From: Haloferax massiliensis
GTDB lineage: Archaea; Halobacteriota; Halobacteria; Halobacteriales; Haloferacaceae
Direction of reading: 5' to 3'
DNA length: 64,000 nucleotides
Assembly: GCF_001368915.1 (NCBI RefSeq)
Contig: NZ_CSTE01000001.1
Span: 571,364 to 635,363 of the forward strand
The notes beneath the pieces were generated by a model. That model saw only the letters and a program-made list of their open reading frames with translations. It was not told where the DNA came from and did no database searches. The position numbers were made by a program, and so were the translations under genes. Of this stretch, positions 1 to 7,644 are shown one piece after another. The stretch's first letter is position 1. Each line of letters begins with the position of its first letter.

Positions 1-657
1 GTCGTCCAACTGCGGGTAGAGGATGTCGGCCATCTGCGTGACGACCGACTGCATGTGCGAGACGTTGGTCTCGCCGTCGAAGCCGTAGATGGACTGGAAC
101 TCAGAGAAGTTGGCCTTCCCGCCGAGTTCGAACGCGAGCCGCTGGAGGCGGTCGTTGTCCGACTGTCGGTAGAGTTCGCCCTCCTCGGGGTCGAACCCGA
201 GCGCGATGAGCGACAGCAGGTAGTCGCGGCTGTGCTCGTTGATTTCGTCCCACGGGATGCCGCGGGCGGAGTGGGCCTCCATGTCGGCGATGAGGCCGTA
301 GGCGTCGCCGCCCTGCTGTTGATGCCAGATTATCTCGTCGAAGACGAGTTTGTGGCCGATGTGGGGGTCGCCCGTCGGCATGAACCCCGAGAGGACGGCG
401 AAGTCGTCGCCGTTTCGCATGGCGTCGAGGACCGGCCGGTAGTCGCGGTGGCCGAAGATGACCCCGCGGCGCATCAGGTAGTGCGGGTTCGGCACCTCGT
501 CGAGCACCTCGTCGAACTCCTCGATGCCGAACTCCTCGAACAGCTTCCGGTAGTCGGAGACGGTCGACGAGCCCCACGGGTCGAGGGCGACGTCATCTGC
601 TCCCTCTGCTGTGCCTCCATCGGTGCGGATTCGCTCCGCGGGTTCGTCGTCTGTCAT
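1..657 (-). CDS. trpS: Tryptophan--tRNA ligase, N-terminal part (runs off left edge)
   Basis: Charges tRNA-Trp with tryptophan in the cytoplasm. Only the first 219 codons lie in the window; the gene continues past base 1. The class I signature is visible as PTGDPHIGH near residues 94-102, in the context typical of archaeal and eukaryotic-type TrpRS, after an acidic N-terminal extension of about 30 residues. The KMSKS loop would be in the missing part. The ATG at 657 overlaps the TGA of endA (ATGA), so the two are co-transcribed and probably translationally coupled, endA first. The family is clear; the gene is partial only because the window ends. Confidence 0.93.
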   Translation of the reverse strand, partial: MTDDEPAERIRTDGGTAEGADDVALDPWGSSTVSDYRKLFEEFGIEEFDEVLDEVPNPHYLMRRGVIFGHRDYRPVLDAMRNGDDFAVLSGFMPTGDPHIGHKLVFDEIIWHQQQGGDAYGLIADMEAHSARGIPWDEINEHSRDYLLSLIALGFDPEEGELYRQSDNDRLQRLAFELGGKANFSEFQSIYGFDGETNVSHMQSVVTQMADILYPQLDD

Positions 658-1673
658 GGCGTGAGCCGACTGACCGAAAGCCAGTCTATCTCTCCGTTGT
701 CGTCGGTCAGCGCAAAAACCATTCGCTTGCGGACCCCGCCGGCGAGGCGCACGTCGAGCGAGAGGTCCCGCGGGACGAACGTGTGGTCGGGCGCGACCAC
801 GCGCACGAGGAACTCGGAGTGCGAGAGGTCCGACACCGACTCGAACTCCGTGTAGACGCGGAAGTCCGAGCCGAACTTGAAGCCGCTCTTGGGGACCGTC
901 TTGGCCCCCCGGAGCGCGGCGTAGACCGCGAGCCGACGGTCGAACCGGTCGCCCTCCACGTCGCGGCCGCGGGAGACCACGTCGGCCTCGTCGATGGCGA
1001 GCGCGTCGGCGCGGGCGAGGTAGGCGGCTTCGAGGAGCGACAGTTGGAGCGGGCCGCTGTCGGCGTTTCTGCCGTACAGGCGCTGGCCGAAGAAGCCGCG
1101 CTGGTAGAGGCGGTCGACGCCGTCCCAGACGAGCGCGCGGTCCGAGAGGAGTTCCGCGTCGAGGTCGGCGGGGAGGTCCTCCGCGGCCGTGCCCTCGGGG
1201 GCGTAGCCCTCGGTGTCGAAGTAGGTCAGGTCGCCGTCCTCGTCGACGATGGCGAGCACCACCTCCCCGAGCGACGAGACGGGGATGCTCTCGCGCTCGC
1301 CGACGACGCGGACGCGGTGTTCGACCTCGCCGTCCCACGGGCCTTTCCCGCGGGGGTAGACGAGGAAGTCAGCGCCCGCGGCGTCGGTGGCGCCGGGCCA
1401 GCCCTCGCGAGCCGGCGAGAGGTAGAACCCGCGGTCGCGGAGGTCTTTGTAGACGACGAAGTCGAGGGTGGTCCCGGTGCGCGCGAGGAGTTCGCGCAGG
1501 CCCATCCCGTCCACGCCGTCGATGTCGTCCCGCGAGAGCAGGTGGGCGGCTTCGACGGGCGCGACCTCCAAGTCGTCGCCGCCGGTGGGCCTCCCGTAGC
1601 CGCGGGAGTCGTGGAACCGCTGTCGAGCGTCGCCCGGGAGGTGGACGACGCCGTCTTCGAGGCGTCCTTGCAT
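654..1673 (-). CDS. endA: tRNA-splicing endonuclease
   Basis: Cuts introns out of pre-tRNA (and pre-rRNA) at bulge-helix-bulge structures. At 339 residues it has the double-length form made of two repeats, as in other haloarchaea. The catalytic triad is in the C-terminal repeat: Tyr near 274 (FRVYTEF), His near 285 (SHSEFLV) and Lys near 316 (RKRMVFA), with the usual spacing. I chose the ATG at 1673; the open frame continues upstream to 1967, but that part is low-complexity Arg/Gly and does not look like the family. Its stop overlaps the trpS start. Haloarchaeal tRNA-Trp is one of the few tRNAs with an intron, so the pairing with trpS makes biological sense. Confidence 0.93.
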   Translation of the reverse strand: MQGRLEDGVVHLPGDARQRFHDSRGYGRPTGGDDLEVAPVEAAHLLSRDDIDGVDGMGLRELLARTGTTLDFVVYKDLRDRGFYLSPAREGWPGATDAAGADFLVYPRGKGPWDGEVEHRVRVVGERESIPVSSLGEVVLAIVDEDGDLTYFDTEGYAPEGTAAEDLPADLDAELLSDRALVWDGVDRLYQRGFFGQRLYGRNADSGPLQLSLLEAAYLARADALAIDEADVVSRGRDVEGDRFDRRLAVYAALRGAKTVPKSGFKFGSDFRVYTEFESVSDLSHSEFLVRVVAPDHTFVPRDLSLDVRLAGGVRKRMVFALTDDNGEIDWLSVSRLTP

Positions 1674-1846
1674 ACCCGAATCGCGGCGCGGCGACGACAA
1701 AGGGTCTGCGATGCCGGCGGCGCGATTCGACGGCGCGTCGGGACGGCCGCCAGCGTCGACCCGTCGCGGCCGCGGTTCCGGACGCGCTCCGCGTGGCCGG
1801 CCGTGTCGCCAGCGACGGGGCCACGCCCGTCGCCCCTCGTCTCGGC

Positions 1847-2578
1847 TCATCGGCCCTCGCAGGTCGAGTCGAGACACCGCCGACCGCGACTCGTCTCGAA
1901 TATCGGCAGGCCGCAGTCGCAGTCGTCGACGACGACGCCCGCGGGGAGCGAAAACGCCGTCTCGCACTCGGGATAGGCGTCACAGCCGGCGAGCAGGCGG
2001 CCGCTCCGCCGGATGGTTCGGAGCGGCGACCCGCAGTCCGGACACGACCACTCGCCGTCGAAGCGGTCTTTCACGCGGTCGTCCAGCGGGTCGCACCGGC
2101 GGTCGATACAGACCTCGAACGGCGCGCCGCGCTCGACGCGCATCAGCGGCAGGCCGCAGTCGTCGCACGTCTCGTCGAGGACGGTCGCGCCCGCCGGCAG
2201 GCGGTACTCGGTCCCCGAGTCGAGGGCGACGACGGAGCCGTTAGTCCTGACGAGCGGGTCGCCGGTGTCGGGATGCGAGCCGACCGGGACGCCCGCGTCG
2301 CTCGCGGGGTACTCGGCGCGGCCGGTCACGTCGTTCGACTCGACGGTGAGGGTCTGGTCGCCGGCGCGGGCCACGAGGCCGAACGACCCCGGCCCGGACT
2401 CGACGGTCAGCGAGTCGGCGCGGGTCAGCCACGCGACGGGCTGGTAGCCTCCGGCGTCGTGGACGAGGACGGTTCGGTCGGGCTTGGCAACGACGACGAC
2501 CCGGCCGCGCTGGGTGCGGTCGCGGGAGCCTTCGAAATTGACGGTGCAGTCGCCGGCGAAGACGCGTATCGAATCCAT
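1847..2578 (-). CDS. NucS N-terminal-like (DUF91) protein with C4 zinc ribbons
   Basis: A 243-residue protein of unknown role. The first 60 or so residues (CTVNFEGSRD, VVVAKPDRTVLVHD, GGYQPVAWL) resemble the N-terminal DNA-binding and dimerisation half of the mismatch endonuclease NucS/EndoMS. No RecB-like nuclease domain follows. Instead there are three Cys-rich modules of the topoisomerase C4 zinc-ribbon kind: CDDCG...C...C near 140-165, CPDCG...C...C near 180-205, and a last cluster DCDCG...C...C at the C terminus. It probably binds nucleic acid. The start at 2578 begins with the NucS-like region; the longer frame adds nothing family-like. The gene stands alone, divergent from the HAD gene. 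Confidence 0.75.
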   Translation of the reverse strand: MDSIRVFAGDCTVNFEGSRDRTQRGRVVVVAKPDRTVLVHDAGGYQPVAWLTRADSLTVESGPGSFGLVARAGDQTLTVESNDVTGRAEYPASDAGVPVGSHPDTGDPLVRTNGSVVALDSGTEYRLPAGATVLDETCDDCGLPLMRVERGAPFEVCIDRRCDPLDDRVKDRFDGEWSCPDCGSPLRTIRRSGRLLAGCDAYPECETAFSLPAGVVVDDCDCGLPIFETSRGRRCLDSTCEGR

Positions 2579-2693
2579 GCGCCGGGGTGGCTCCGGGTTC
2601 GGGTTTGAACCTTTGCGCGAAGGTTCACCGGCCATGCCGCTCAGCCATGCCGCGGCACGAAGCTCTTTGGTCGGCCGCGGCCGAGGGCGAACC

Positions 2694-3344
2694 ATGGACG
2701 CGAACGTCGTGCTGTTCGACATGGACGGAGTGTTGGTCGATTCCGAGCAGTACTGGCACGCCTTCGAGGACGAGTGGGTGTTCGCCGACGCCATCGAGTC
2801 CGGCGACCCCGACCACGAGGAGATAACGGGGATGAACTTCCGCGAGATATACGACTACCTCGACGCGGAGTACGGGACGACCGTCACGAAAGACGAGTTC
2901 ATCGCGGCGTACCACGAGAACTCAGAGAGCGTCTACGGCGAGCACGTCGTCCTGATGGACGGCGCCGAGGAGCTGTTTTCGGACCTCCGCGCGGCGGGCA
3001 AGAAGGTGGCAATCGTCTCGTCGGCCCCGCGGGACTGGATTTCGACCGTCCGCGAGCGGTTCGGCCTCGACCCCCTCGACCTCGTGCTCTCGGCCGACGA
3101 CATCGACGACCCCGGTAAGCCCGAACCCCACATCTACGAGCACGCCGCCGCCGAGTTCGGCGTCGCCCCCGAGGACTGCGTCGTCGTCGAGGACTCGATA
3201 AACGGCATCGAGGCGGCCGTCCGGTCCGGCGCGTACACCATCGCCTACCGCGGCGGGCAGAACGCCGACCTCGACCTCTCGCGGGCGGACGAAATCGTGA
3301 CTGGACCGGCGGAGTTGCGGGCGGCGCTGTTGGGCGAGGAGTAA
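2694..3344 (+). CDS. HAD-superfamily hydrolase, beta-phosphoglucomutase/phosphatase-like
   Basis: A 216-residue cytoplasmic HAD hydrolase with a helical cap, probably a sugar-phosphate phosphatase. Motif I is FDMDGVLVDSE (nucleophile Asp9, general acid Asp11), motif II the Ser in IVSSAP, motif III the Lys in DPGKPEP and motif IV VEDSINGIEAA. These fit the subfamily I group of phosphoglycolate phosphatase, beta-phosphoglucomutase and similar enzymes. The substrate cannot be read from sequence. The ATG at 2694 is set directly before motif I, as in relatives. It is monocistronic and convergent with the Hel308 gene. Confidence 0.85.
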   Translation: MDANVVLFDMDGVLVDSEQYWHAFEDEWVFADAIESGDPDHEEITGMNFREIYDYLDAEYGTTVTKDEFIAAYHENSESVYGEHVVLMDGAEELFSDLRAAGKKVAIVSSAPRDWISTVRERFGLDPLDLVLSADDIDDPGKPEPHIYEHAAAEFGVAPEDCVVVEDSINGIEAAVRSGAYTIAYRGGQNADLDLSRADEIVTGPAELRAALLGEE

Positions 3345-3355
3345 GGGAAACGCGA

Positions 3356-3374
3356 CCAAAAACGACCGAAAAGC
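3356..3374 (-). terminator. T-rich terminator after the Hel308 gene
   Basis: On the minus strand, just past the Hel308 stop codon, there are two oligo-T runs (T4 and T5) in the spacer between convergent genes. Haloarchaeal transcription commonly ends at such T tracts without a strong hairpin. Confidence 0.35.
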
Positions 3375-3394
3375 GGCTGACTCCGCGGTTTCTG

Positions 3395-5734
3395 CTATTC
3401 GACCCGAACCGTCCGCGACTCCCGAATCGGGAGCAGCGGCAGGTCGGGGAACGTGACCTCCACGACGAACTCCAGTTCGTCGTCCGTCGCGCCGAAGACG
3501 CCGACGGGGACGGTCACCTCGTCCGAGAGGTAGCACGTCTTCGCCGACATCTCCACGTCGTTGACGGTGACGCGGATGCCGACCGAGCCGCCGCCGCCGT
3601 CGTTCCGCACGCGGATGTCGTGCATGTCGCTCTCGCCGCGGGCGACCGACTCGGGGAAGTCGCCCCAGTCGATTTCGGGCGCGGGGAGGTCCTTCGCGCT
3701 CTCGATGACGCGCTCGGCGACGCCCTGCGAGAGGCCCGCGCGGGTGAGTTCCTTCACGCCGGCGTCGACCACGTCGGCCGGGGTCGAGAGGCCGCCGGTG
3801 GCGAGCTTTCGCGCGCGGCCGGGTCCGATGCCGTCGACGGCCGTGAGCGCCGCGGCGTCGCTGCTGACGCCGTTGTCGACGCGGGCCTCGACGCGCCTCG
3901 CGAGGTTGGCCGCGCGGGCGTCCGCGAAGGTGTCGAGGAACTCGCGGAGCGCGGAGAGCAGTCGGAGCGCGTTCTGCTTGATGACCCACGCGTCGCTCCG
4001 GAGTTCGCTCGGCGTCGAGTTCGCCATGCTGGCGTGGAGGATGGCGAGCACCTTCTTCGGACCGTCTTCGAGCGTGGTCGAGACGCCCGTCAGCACGGAA
4101 TCGACGGCGTCCACCTCGGACTGACGCGCCGACACCTGTCGGAAGTCGGCCGCGCCCGCGACGGTTTCGAGGATGTCGTCGGCGGAGATGCGGTCGCGTT
4201 CCGCGAGGTCGGCGAAGCGGGAGGCGGTCCCGAGCCGGAGGTAGTACTTCGAGGTGAGTCGCCCGAGCGGGGTCGCGTCGATGGAGAGGTCGTCGTCCAT
4301 CTCGACGAAGCCGCGAGAGACGAGGCGGTCGAGCACGTCGCGGACGCGCGAGCGGAGGTCCTCGAAGTCGTAGGCCGCGGGGTTCGACTGCGCCCGCCGG
4401 TAGTAGAACGTCGTCTCCAGCCACGACATGACGTCGTCGAGGTCGCGGATGGTCCCCATGGCGATTTCGGCGTTGAGGTGCGAGTCGAGGTCTTCTGCGA
4501 GGCGCGACTCGATTTCCTTGCCCTCGCGGAGCAGGCGGCGGTACTTGTTCTGGTCCGAGCGGTCGCAGACGACCCAGCCGTAGCCCACGTCGTCGTAGCC
4601 GGGGCGGCCGGCGCGGCCGAGCATCTGGAGGATGTCGAGCGGCGAGATGTCCACCTCGCCTTCGAGCGGGTCGTGGTGTTTCGTGTCGCGGATGACGACG
4701 CAGCGGGCGGGGAGGTTCACGCCCCACGCGAGCGTCGAGGTCGAAAACAGGAGCTGAATCTTGCCCTCCTTGAACCACTCCTCGACCGCCTCGCGGTCGT
4801 CGCGGGCGAGGCCGGCGTGGTGGAAGCCCACGCCGTCCAAGACGCCCTTTGCGAGCGAGTCGTTGCTCAGCTCCTTGGCCTCGTTGTGGAAGTCGTAGTC
4901 GCCGCGCGCGCCGATTGGCACGTCGCGCTTTGCGAGTTCGTCGCGGGCCTTGGCGGCCGCGCGGACGGCGTCCTGCCGCGAGGAGACGAACACGAGCGAC
5001 TGGCCGCCGTCGCGGATGTGCGGCTCGGCGAGGTCGAACGCCCGGTACAGCCGGCGGTACTTGTCGGCGAAGGAGTTCTCGCCGTGGGTGTAGGTCTTGA
5101 CGCCCGCGTGGAGGTCGACGGGGCGGTAGTCGTCGCCGAACTCGAAGGTCGTCTCGGCGGGCGCGTCGAGCCACGCCGCCACGTCGTCGATGTTGGGCAT
5201 GGTCGCCGACAGCGCGACGATGCGGGGGTCGCAGATGCGGCGCATCCGCGAGACGGTGACTTCGAGGACGCCGCCGCGGGTCTCCGAATCCAGCAGGTGG
5301 ACCTCGTCGATGACGACGCAGTCCACGTCCTCGATGAAGGAGTAGCGCGCCGAGTCGTGCTTGCGGGTCGCGGAGTCGGTCTTCTCGGGCGTCATCACGA
5401 GGATGTCGGCGCGGGCGGCCCGTCGGGGGTTCAGGTCGCGCTCGCCGGTGACGACGTACACCGAGTAGCCGAGGTCCTCGAAGCGCTCCCACTCGGTCTC
5501 CTTTTCGGTGGTGAGCGCGCGGAGCGGGGCGATGAAAAGCGCCGTACCCTCGTCGCGGAGCGTGCGGCAGATGGCGAGTTCGGCGAGCGCCGTCTTCCCG
5601 CTGGCCGTCGGCGCGGAGGCGACGACGTTGTGGTCGGTGTCGAGGATGGCGGGGAGCGCCTCGCGCTGCATCCGGTTGAACTCCTCGAACCCGAAGGCGT
5701 CTGCGAACTCGGGGACCGCCTCGGCGACTTTCAC
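3395..5734 (-). CDS. Hel308-type ATP-dependent DNA helicase (second Hel308 paralogue type)
   Basis: Superfamily 2, Ski2-like 3'-5' DNA helicase acting in replication-fork repair. Motifs run in order: Q-motif region FNRMQREALPAIL, Walker A APTASGKTALAE (about 41-52), DEVH box VIDEVHLLDS, motif III SATMPN, motif VI QMLGRAGRPGYD, a Sec63/winged-helix region, and a C-terminal helix-hairpin-helix (VDGIGPGRARKLA). A trailing domain of about 110 residues after the HhH is a further extension. I prefer the GTG at 5734: it follows GGAGGTG, a full match to the anti-Shine-Dalgarno, by six bases and begins VKVAEAV like family members. An in-frame GTG at 5794 would add 20 poorly family-like residues. Confidence 0.9.
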   Translation of the reverse strand: MKVAEAVPEFADAFGFEEFNRMQREALPAILDTDHNVVASAPTASGKTALAELAICRTLRDEGTALFIAPLRALTTEKETEWERFEDLGYSVYVVTGERDLNPRRAARADILVMTPEKTDSATRKHDSARYSFIEDVDCVVIDEVHLLDSETRGGVLEVTVSRMRRICDPRIVALSATMPNIDDVAAWLDAPAETTFEFGDDYRPVDLHAGVKTYTHGENSFADKYRRLYRAFDLAEPHIRDGGQSLVFVSSRQDAVRAAAKARDELAKRDVPIGARGDYDFHNEAKELSNDSLAKGVLDGVGFHHAGLARDDREAVEEWFKEGKIQLLFSTSTLAWGVNLPARCVVIRDTKHHDPLEGEVDISPLDILQMLGRAGRPGYDDVGYGWVVCDRSDQNKYRRLLREGKEIESRLAEDLDSHLNAEIAMGTIRDLDDVMSWLETTFYYRRAQSNPAAYDFEDLRSRVRDVLDRLVSRGFVEMDDDLSIDATPLGRLTSKYYLRLGTASRFADLAERDRISADDILETVAGAADFRQVSARQSEVDAVDSVLTGVSTTLEDGPKKVLAILHASMANSTPSELRSDAWVIKQNALRLLSALREFLDTFADARAANLARRVEARVDNGVSSDAAALTAVDGIGPGRARKLATGGLSTPADVVDAGVKELTRAGLSQGVAERVIESAKDLPAPEIDWGDFPESVARGESDMHDIRVRNDGGGGSVGIRVTVNDVEMSAKTCYLSDEVTVPVGVFGATDDELEFVVEVTFPDLPLLPIRESRTVRVE

Positions 5735-5981
5735 TGGGCGCACCTCCGGGTGCGCGCTGGCGTCGGGGACGAGACGAAGACGAGCGTCATACACGAAGCC
5801 GAGTCGTCCGTGGGGAAAGGCGTTTCTCCATCCGGCGCGGCGGCTCGCGGATGTCGAACGGCCGGGAAAACGGAGGGACTGAGGTTGGTGGGTGGTGGGG
5901 CGTTCCGGCGGAACGCGGCGGAGTGTGGTGGTGGGTGGGAGGGTTGGGGAGGCGGAGTCGGAGACCGAAGCGCCGGCCCGC

Positions 5982-6089
5982 TTACGCGGCGCCGGCGAGC
6001 GCGGCGATGAACGACCAGTTCGTCCCCGCGGTCGCCTCGTGCTTCTTCGATTCGGCCTTCGTCATGTCGCGGCGGTGTTTCCAGTTCAT
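5982..6089 (-). CDS. Small conserved-looking protein, 35 residues
   Basis: The frame begins MNWKHRRDMTKAES and ends FIAALAGAA: a basic/polar N-terminal half, then a short hydrophobic helix that could insert in or lie on the membrane. A near-ideal haloarchaeal promoter (TTATAT centred about 26 bases upstream of the ATG) points straight at this start, which is the main reason for calling it. The codon pattern is ordinary for the genome. I do not recognise a function; an internal Met at residue 9 is a possible alternative start. Confidence 0.65.
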   Translation of the reverse strand: MNWKHRRDMTKAESKKHEATAGTNWSFIAALAGAA

Positions 6090-6110
6090 ACTCGATAGAA
6101 GTCTTTACTC

Positions 6111-6120
6111 GGATATAAGT
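6111..6120 (-). promoter_or_regulatory. TATA box for the 35-residue protein gene
   Basis: On the minus strand this reads ACTTATATCC, preceded by an A-rich BRE-like stretch. It lies 22-31 bases before the ATG at 6089, so transcription should start within a few bases of that ATG. Confidence 0.7.
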
Positions 6121-6130
6121 TTTTCAGTTA

Positions 6131-6251
6131 TGTGATACATCTAGCACGGTTGTACATGCTGTTTGATGGAAAGTCGTGATATATCCGGACCGGACGTTTC
6201 GAATTTCGTGATATAACTGCGTGTTTGAACGATTCTGAACAAGGCGTGATA
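6131..6251. repeat. Four GTGATA direct repeats in the AT-rich intergenic region
   Basis: GTGATA occurs at 6132, 6176, 6208 and 6246, all in the same orientation. The two middle copies share the 10-mer TCGTGATATA at 6174-6183 and 6206-6215, 32 bases or about three helical turns apart. The stretch separates the 35-residue protein gene from lipA and is much richer in A and T than its surroundings. It could hold binding sites for an activator or repressor of either gene. Confidence 0.45.
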
Positions 6252-6385
6252 GCACGGGGCGCACATGCGATGGCTAACGTCTCGGGGACGCGGTTTCGGT
6301 TGACTCGGCGGGCGATTCCATCGGCAACCCGACAGACGGCGGACCAATCCTCACGTTTTTGCCCGTCGCCTCGCAAGAACTGCCT

Positions 6386-7321
6386 ATGCGCACGCGGCGG
6401 AAGCCAGACTGGTTGAAGATGCGACCGCCATCGGGCCGGCGTTTCACCGATATCAAATCGACGCTCCGGGACCGGAACCTCAACACCGTCTGCGAGGAGG
6501 CGAACTGCCCGAACCTCGGAGAGTGTTGGAGCGGCCGCGACGGCCCCGGCACGGCCACGTTCATGCTCATGGGCGACCGGTGCTCGCGCGGGTGTAACTT
6601 CTGCGACGTGACGACCGGCGGGATGGAACCGCTGGACCCCGACGAACCGGCGAACGTCGCCGACGCGGTGACCGAAATCGGCCTCGACTACGTCGTGTTG
6701 ACCTCCGTGGACCGCGACGACCTGCCGGACCAGGGCGCGGCCCACTTCGCCGAGACCATCCGCGAAATCAAGCGCCGCGACCCCGAGGTGCTCGTCGAGG
6801 TGCTGATTCCCGACTTCCAGGGCGACCCCGAGCACGTCCGGCAGATAATCGACGCCGGCCCCGACGTCATCGCCCACAACATCGAGACCGTCGAGCGCCT
6901 CCAGTGGCCGATTCGGGACCGCCGCGCCGGCTACGAGCAGTCGCTTTCGGTGCTCCAGCAGGTGACAGACGAGTCCGACATCCACACGAAGACCTCCGTC
7001 ATGCTCGGCCTCGGCGAGCACGCCCACGAGGTCTACCAGACCCTCTCGGACCTCCGCGAGGCCGACGTGGACATCGTCACGTTCGGTCAGTACCTCCAGC
7101 CCTCGCGGAGCCACCTCGACGTGTTCGAGTACGTCCACCCCGACGCCTTCGAGACGTGGCGGCGCGTCGCGGAGGACGAACTGGGCTTTCTCTACTGCGC
7201 GTCCGGCCCGATGGTCCGGTCGTCGTACAAGGCCGGCGAACTGTTCGTGGACGCGCTCCTCCGCGAGGGGTCGAGCGTCGAGGAGGCGCGGCAGGCCGCC
7301 CGCGCGGCCGCCGGACAGTAG
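6386..7321 (+). CDS. lipA: Lipoyl synthase (radical SAM)
   Basis: Inserts two sulfurs into the protein-bound octanoyl group to make lipoate on E2 lipoyl domains. Both iron-sulfur clusters have their ligands: CX4CX5C at Cys36, 41 and 47 (auxiliary cluster) and the radical-SAM CX3CX2C at Cys66, 70 and 73. The C-terminal SSYKAGE matches the conserved serine motif that ligates the auxiliary cluster. The length of 311 residues is usual for LipA. It lies directly upstream of the 2-oxoacid dehydrogenase operon, whose E2 carries the lipoyl lysine, so enzyme and substrate are neighbours. A weak TATA-like T run sits about 28 bases before the ATG. Confidence 0.95.
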   Translation: MRTRRKPDWLKMRPPSGRRFTDIKSTLRDRNLNTVCEEANCPNLGECWSGRDGPGTATFMLMGDRCSRGCNFCDVTTGGMEPLDPDEPANVADAVTEIGLDYVVLTSVDRDDLPDQGAAHFAETIREIKRRDPEVLVEVLIPDFQGDPEHVRQIIDAGPDVIAHNIETVERLQWPIRDRRAGYEQSLSVLQQVTDESDIHTKTSVMLGLGEHAHEVYQTLSDLREADVDIVTFGQYLQPSRSHLDVFEYVHPDAFETWRRVAEDELGFLYCASGPMVRSSYKAGELFVDALLREGSSVEEARQAARAAAGQ

Positions 7322-7590
7322 GTCGCGGCCGCCGCGCCGACCGACTGCGTCGGCCGCTCCACCCCGTCCGCGCGACCCGGCAGACCGGGTCCGACCCCGC
7401 GCCCGCCGCGGACCCGATCTGCAACGCTGTCGATATTTCCGATTATTTCTCGGCGATGTGTGGGTTCACACTAATGAACGTCAGGAAGAATCGTTTAGAA
7501 GCGAAGATGTCCAATTTTTACCCCGCGTGAGTTTACATAGCACGATGTGAGGCGCAATATTCCGAGCCAAAGTAAACTATATACGAAAAC
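7322..7590. other. Intergenic region between lipA and the pdh operon
   Basis: There is no convincing gene here. The first 100 bases are GC-rich; from about 7430 the DNA becomes AT-rich. A short inverted repeat, GTGTG-GGTT-CACAC, lies at 7458-7471 and may be an operator or a weak lipA terminator. A second TATA-like string, ACTATATAC, lies near 7577-7585 just upstream of the better-placed box at 7591. Confidence 0.5.
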
Positions 7591-7598
7591 AATATAAC
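7591..7598 (+). promoter_or_regulatory. TATA box of the 2-oxoacid dehydrogenase operon
   Basis: AATATAAC preceded by an A-rich CGAAAAC BRE-like element. Its spacing predicts a transcription start at or next to the ATG at 7621, which opens a seven-codon frame rather than the E1 gene itself. Confidence 0.6.
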
Positions 7599-7620
7599 GC
7601 CGGCGGGTGTCGATTTTGGC

Positions 7621-7644
7621 ATGAACAGGAGGGTTCTCCCGTGA
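7621..7644 (+). CDS. Seven-codon leader micro-ORF ahead of E1 alpha
   Basis: ATG AAC AGG AGG GTT CTC CCG TGA encodes MNRRVLP. The stop overlaps the GTG start of the E1 alpha gene (GTGA). The predicted transcription start coincides with its ATG, so it would be translated as a leaderless frame. Its two AGG codons are rare in this genome and at the same time form the Shine-Dalgarno sequence for E1 alpha. It could tune operon translation by termination-reinitiation or by stalling at rare Arg codons. The alternative is that this is simply a 20-base 5' UTR. Confidence 0.4.
   Translation: MNRRVLP

Noticed and set aside
2922-5492. Second minus-strand 856-codon frame across the HAD and Hel308 genes
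   Set aside because: Arg/Pro-rich shadow of Hel308 in another frame; Hel308 itself has every helicase motif in its own frame.
5735-5794. Hel308 start at the GTG at 5794
   Set aside because: The GTG at 5734 has a perfect GGAGGTG six bases upstream and the family N terminus; the 20 extra residues look unrelated. Not fully excluded.
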